Below are positions 58,386 through 64,000 of a DNA stretch of 64,000 bases, one piece after another. The notes under the pieces are model-generated. The model ran no database searches. It had not been told where the DNA came from and saw nothing but the letters and a program-made list of their open reading frames with translations. A program made the translations under genes and the position numbers. Numbering within the stretch: the stretch's first letter is position 1; each line of letters opens with the position of its first letter. The stretch is from Blastobasis lacticolella (lineage: Eukaryota; Arthropoda; Insecta; Lepidoptera; Blastobasidae): contig LR990049.1 of NCBI GenBank assembly GCA_905147135.1, positions 9,565,428 through 9,629,427 on the forward strand, written 5' to 3'.

Positions 58386-59325
58386 TAAACCTAAATTGAA
58401 TAATATTATTTGGGTTTCAATTCAATTTCAATTCCTTCTCGGACGCTCTCACGCCCTTCCATTCTCATTACTACGATAGATACCTTTCGCCGTCTAGAAG
58501 CCGTCTTTCATTCATCCTCTTCACAAGTCCAAACCACCTCAGAATACCTCTTTGAATCTTAGTCACGACATCATCTTTCAGCATAAAAATGCTGGATTAC
58601 TTAAAACTTAATCCGTGTGGTGAGGTAGTCCAGCTACATGGGACCTTCACCGTGTGCCGGGAAATGGGCAGTAACGTTTTCTGTTGTGTGTATTCTTACT
58701 ACGATCAGATTAAGTGTGGCAAAACCCTCTACAATTGCGAAGAAGGCCAATTCCAGGGGTGGACGGAGGTCAGATGACAATCGGTCCAATGTAAGTATCT
58801 GATCTGCCAAATCCCGGATCATGGAGAGCAGAACCATTTGACGAACCCCTTACTCATAGATGATTATTATTTATGTTTGTAAATAAATATTACCTATAGC
58901 CATCATACAAACCTTAGTGTGTATGGTCGCCTTTACAGTGACGAATCTTTTCATACTGCGACATATTCCTTTGTTTCCAAAGTACGGAAAGGCTCGACTA
59001 TCGAAGAGAATTGTAAACATCAATAGTCAATGTATTTATTGCATTCATGAGGAGTATGCAGGTCTTACAGTTTTTATTGTAGGTACTTACCCAATGAATA
59101 TCATGGAACAACTGAATCCCATGTAATATTCTTGCAATGTTTAATAAATTAAATTAATGACACGAGCTGTTGATAGGTACATGAGTTATGCTATAATTAG
59201 GTACAAAATACAACAATGATAACACCCACTCGCTTGTTTTCATAAGAATAACCATTTTATAGGGATAAATCGTTGAAACAATTGTTATTCCTTTGTAGGT
59301 ATACAACTTGTCATTCCAGTGAATA

Positions 59326-61379
59326 GTCTAAGAGCCAGCTTAAATCTGACAACACATATTTTACGGTATCTGAAATTTCGTCCCGTGAATTTTTAAAGTA
59401 TTTTACGGCGTCTGCCGTTTTAATATGTTATAATATACCTCTAGAAAAATTTAAAAATAATTAAGGCTGCTGATTTTAAAGGTTGCAACATCCTGGCAGC
59501 CACTTTTCAAAATTCGAAAATAAATAAATTTTTAAAGCATTTTACGGCGTCTGCCATTTTAATATGTTATTTATTGAACTATTTTAAGCTAATATTGAAA
59601 ATGGCTGACATATTTTCCGGTTGTAACTATTCGGTTTACAGCGAAACATTACCTGCAGTCCGTGCAAACGTATGTCCACAGTTGTAATTTTTACATTCGT
59701 AAAATTTATATAACATTAAAATCATATTAGTAAATGTAAATTTTTTTAGAAATATACTATTAAACGAACACATCTACTACTTTAAATGTGCATAATAAGG
59801 AAAAAAAGGTCCATTATAAGGCTGTAACAAATATAAAATTATTATAAAGATGTAAAAAAAAAATCAAACATTAATTAGATATATTCATTATTCATATCAG
59901 AATATATTTATTTTTGGAAATAATCTATAATAATGAAATAATGATAAAATATTTTATAATAATTTTCATCTTCGGAATCATCTCTAGAAAGTGACAAGTC
60001 ATATTCATCCACCAAGTCAGATTGTGTAAAAATAAAATACAAATTTTAAATAAGCACTTGTGTGGCTTTATATAGAGCATAATGAAAAACAAAAATATTT
60101 GCTAATGTCATCAACTTAAAAATCTTAGTTCTTATATGTAAAATATGTATATAAAACAAGCCAGCGAGTAACTTATCTTGTAAATTTCACTTTTCAAACA
60201 TTTTATTATTATTATTAGGTGTTATAGGTTAATGGACAAGTAGCATTTCTTCTGATATGTTCTATACAACATTGCAGTGCTGATAATAGCTTTCACTTCC
60301 ATAACACGTACTACAGTTTAGTTCACTAAATAATTTTATTAATTTTTCACCAAATGTCCACCTTGTTTTTAACAGAAGGGGCGGTAACCTATGAGAGCCT
60401 ATAGCCCCATGTCTGAGAACCAATTCCAACTATTCACAATTCACAACCTTATGGTATGGCAAGTGATAAACAATATTAGTCTTAGATGGTGTGCGATTTA
60501 TCCTTGTGCTGTGTCCACGCAATGCTTCAGCACCTTTCATATTAAACATTCGATGAAAGTAAAGCTTGTGAGTCTCATTGTTGTCACCCCGTATCCTTAT
60601 TTCTTCCAGTGTGGTGAGGTTCGATTCTTGTAGTCTTTCCTCATATGACTTTTTCAGTGCTGCCGGTATCTTGGTGGCTCTTCCCTGCACACTCTTGAGA
60701 ACAATAATGTCTTGTAGAGAGTTTTAACACTTCTCACCTTAGAAAAAACAGTAAGAGACGTAATCACAGTGTGTGTATTAAATTATTCATTTGTTTTCGC
60801 ATATGGACTTCATGTTGGCGATAAAATGATGAAAATACAGCCGCATGAACTTCGGCGAACATCCTCCAAGCAAAATATCGCCTTCCAGACATTTTTGGCA
60901 CGAAAATAATAACTATCTCCAAACGAACCACATGTTTTCTAAGCATAGACTGCAGGTAATGTTTCGCTGTAAACCGGATAGTTACAACCGGAAAAAATGT
61001 CAGCCATTTTCAATATTAGCTTAAAATAGTTCAATAAATAACATATTAAAATGGCAGACGCCGTAAAATACTTTAATAATTTATTTATTTTCGAATTTTG
61101 AAAAGTGGCTGCCAGGATGTTGCAACCTTTAAAATCAGCAGCCATAATTATTTTTCAATTTTTCTAGAGGTATATTATAACATATTAAAACGGCAGACGC
61201 CGTAAATTACTTTAAAAATTTACTTAATTTTCATACCTGACTCACCTGAGGGACCCCAAACCAACCGCGGCCGGGCTTAGCTAGTACCCATTGCTTGTTT
61301 ACTGGGTATAGAAGTCTCACTGGACGAAATTTCAGATACCGTAAAATATGTGTTGTCAGATTTAAGCTGGCTCTTAGAC
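59326..61379. mobile_element. 2.05-kb element with inverted arms of about 340 bp
   Basis: The left arm is about 59326-59668 and the right arm about 60946-61379. The ends are GTCTAAGAGCCAGC inwards, with TA at 59324-59325 and 61380-61381. Each arm contains two direct copies of a module with attttacggcgtctgcc..tt and taatatgttat. The right arm carries an extra piece of about 90 bp (61240-61330). The centre (59670-60945) holds decayed coding fragments on minus. No transposase of its own was recognised. Confidence 0.8.
60430..60920 (-). pseudogene. Coding remnants inside the long-armed element
   Basis: Minus-strand ORF 60430-60690 contains KSYEERLQESNLTTLEEIRI and RGDNNETHKL, resembling the LTTLEERR.RGDLIETYK stretch at the end of LINE reverse-transcriptase ORFs. 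The ORF just upstream (MSGRRYFAWRMFAEVHAAVF.., 60764-60905) is unrecognised. Probably a captured or inserted LINE piece. Confidence 0.45.
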
Positions 61380-61726
61380 TAGAAGTCTAGGTACCTACAT
61401 AATCTATCTATGCTAATTTTTTATAACTGGAATTGTTGGACCGATTCTATTAACCCTTATACTTATTATATGTATGTTTTCACGCCTAAATGGCTGAACA
61501 GGTTTTGATAACATGTAGAAGTAGATAGGTAGCAAACTGGGCTAGGAGGTTAGTTAGTAACCTATCTAACTTAGTAAAATCCTAAACTTTTCTTTTTAAT
61601 ACAAGCTTTTAGCACTTATCTTTATATTTTTTTTATCTCTATAACCCTTTTTGTGGGAATACCGATGTACATAACTCAAAGAGGAAAAGCGCTACTGAGC
61701 GCAAGGAAAAACCACCTTTCATTGTA

Positions 61727-62331
61727 GTATATGCAACTGTCATATAAAAGGGGGTATTAAAACATGAGTGTCTGTTTATCATACGAGGCGTAGCCGAGTA
61801 TGATAATAGTTTGACACTCATGTTTTAATACCTAATTATATGCAGTTACATACACTACTTTATCTACACTCGTATTTTTATGTTAAAATATCGTACCTAT
61901 AATTTTCTCAACTTTGTTGGAAGTAAGCTGCGAGTCAGTTCTGTCGTATCTACGCGTCGCCGTCGAGGATATCAAGCGGCAGGAAATTCACTTTACTACT
62001 TTCTCATTTATCTATTTATTTGCTTAAAATAAGGAAAAACATTCACAAACACAAATTACAACAATTACATAAAATATTCTGTGTAAAGGGAAAATAATTA
62101 CACAGAATATAAACAGGAAAATTTAAATTTTGAATTTGAATTTGTTAAAGACATCGAAGTATTCAGCCTACATTTGTCCGTGTGCGGGCGCCCGACAAGA
62201 ATTTAAAAAATAGAAATGCTGTATCATAAAGTAATTTTTTAAAATTTTATAGACTGGCGTGAAAAAAGTGTATCCTTAAACGACTGTTTTCGAATATGTA
62301 ATTGGAACATTACGCTATGAGTGTAGATAAA
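61727..62331 (+). repeat. Foldback-headed repeat, copy 2
   Basis: The second copy of 7269-7865. Its head is a near-palindrome of about 130 bp: gtattaaaacatgagtgtc (61754-61772) is exactly inverted at 61813-61831, around a tatcatac..gtatgata inner pair. Then tttatctacactcg and gagtgtagataaa bound the body. Confidence 0.75.
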
Positions 62332-62334
62332 TAT

Positions 62335-64000
62335 AATTTCAATGTTCTGATGTATTTATTCCCTGTTTTCTATTCATGACATTTTATGTGTCCGACATTT
62401 TGTTAATCTTATTGATATTATAGGTCTGTTAATAAACATTTTACCCTTGTAAAACGTTTATTTATTGACATTCTATTTGATTATCTTGACATTTGGATGC
62501 TGGATATGTTGCATACATAGAATTTTATTTTGCTAGGGTAGCAAATTCTGTACGTATTTTAATTATATTAATAACGATGACGATGAATGAATTATGTACA
62601 ATTATCTACGGGAGCGTTTGTTCTATCTTACAGATTACACAAAAAGGGCCGTTTTTTATTTTGAAACGCAACCTACGGTGTTTAGTCTGTGTTCTATCTA
62701 CAGAGCCAAAATACATACCCTTATATTTTGTAAAAATATCCTAATGATATATTTAAAGCTATTGTTTAGTGAATATTGCCTGTGAAGTAATGTCGCGTTT
62801 TATTCCTGGAAGCTCCAACGCTGTCTTGTAATACCGGGTGTAAGTTTATTACCTATTTCCTTATTTGTATGGCATTGCATTATCCTTGTGTACGTTTTGT
62901 TAAACCACTTGTAATGCAAATAAATGTGTTTATAATGGGGAAGAAACCCTATACTTATAGGTTTCCTCGTGAAGAGTTACAGGATAGTTGGAACCTAGTA
63001 GGTATGTAATATGGAGGCGTAGGTACACATCGACTAGAAAATAAATGGATGGAATGGAAACTGTAACTTCCCATAAAGTACAACATAAACAATAACAGAA
63101 AATATAAATCCTTGGTTTTGTTTGTATCTCAACAAAGACTTGGATGCGTAGAGACAGATAAAAATTGTTGACGCCAATGTGGTGTGGAGATGGAGGTGTC
63201 TCTAACCTTACCTCTGAGAGGTGGTATTTCTACTCTGCCGGACACCACAAGGCCTTTCATTAACTCTTGTAATTACACAAAAACACGAACTGCAGTAACT
63301 AAAACGTTCCTCGTAATTTCGAAGGACTACAGAAACGTCTATTATCTATCCATCAAGTCACCGCCACCACTAACATTTCCCCGCAGTCACCAAAGTCATC
63401 ACTTCACCCTATAACCACTAAATCAAGCTAGCCAAATGTGCCAAAATTTACGTAGCGCCTATACGATAAAATGATGACGTAGACAATATGGTTACAGGAC
63501 GGAGCTTTGACCAGCGCGAGGGGGTAGGGGTTGAGCGGAAGCGCGGTTATCGGCGCGGGCGGCGGCGGTATCACAGGAAACGCCGCCGCCACTGGGCCAC
63601 AGTCCACGGACTTTAATTAACTGTACCCGTACTAGAATATGGTGGGAATTATGACTACTGATATTTGTTAGTAGGTACTAAGTGTAAATATGTAGATGAA
63701 AAGCTATGGATGTTTTCGTTTTGAATGTTTGTTTTTTAATCTAAAAGGATGACTGCTAACGTGACATGATACATCATTATCATCAACGTTATCCCAGCCG
63801 CAGGGCGTCCATTGTTGATAGTATACCTCTCCAAATGATAGGACACAAAATTGGTAGGAGTAACACAGCGCCAATAATAAAGTACACAAAATTTTACTAA
63901 AGTTAGTTTACTTCGTCATCCAGGTTCGAAAAGTCAATTTAAATTTCCTTACATCTCGAAATCAAAACCGATAACCCTCTACAAGGCAAATAATCTGCTA
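62335..64000. other. Gene-free stretch to the window end
   Basis: A scrap of the 4535 family lies at 63205-63265 (tctactctgccggacacc). A GC-rich block at 63515-63610 holds a ggcggcggcg / cgccgccgcc hairpin. No gene recognised. Confidence 0.35.

Overview
This is a window of an insect nuclear genome, almost certainly from a moth or butterfly. The evidence is its intron-containing genes, AT-rich intergenic DNA, the very frequent GTAGGTACCTAC-like words, and a dense set of repeat families I recognise from Lepidoptera: tRNA-derived SINEs, truncated non-LTR ends with (GAT)n tails, a DD37D (maT-type) mariner, a BED/ZBED5-type hAT and TTAA-flanked piggyBac-type elements. I cannot name the species.

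Only two host protein genes are convincing, and they are arranged head to head. (1) A phospholipid scramblase lies on the minus strand, coding 20566 down to 3495. It has five coding exons that splice to 329 residues with clean GT/AG junctions and phases. Its last coding exon is only 39 nt, and its third intron (about 11.2 kb) carries most of the transposons of the left third. (2) An intronless Rap2-type small GTPase (181 aa, 25019-25564, plus strand) has a complete G domain and a prenylation box. Its 5' leader holds several tiny upstream ORFs. About 4.4 kb separates the two start codons. Both products act at membranes, but nothing in the sequence shows that they work together.

Layout: 1-3.4 kb holds small inverted-repeat elements below the scramblase 3' end. 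3.5-20.6 kb is the scramblase, with a nested stack of DNA transposons (8009-13984) in intron 3 and a piggyBac-type element in intron 1. 20.6-25.0 kb is the intergenic or promoter side, with a non-LTR remnant. 25.0-26.3 kb is Rap2. 26.3-30 kb is repeats. About 30-57 kb has no recognisable gene; it is fairly poor in transposons but dotted with GC-rich blocks that could be regulatory elements or unannotated exons. 58-62.4 kb is repeat-rich and includes a 2.05 kb element with arms of about 340 bp and a second copy of a foldback repeat found at 7.3 kb. 62.4-64 kb has no recognisable gene.

I found no CRISPR array, rRNA, functional tRNA or microbial operon, and nothing I would call a new molecular system. 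The most notable structures are the datable transposon nest, the long-armed element at 59.3-61.4 kb and the GC-rich, gene-free domain.
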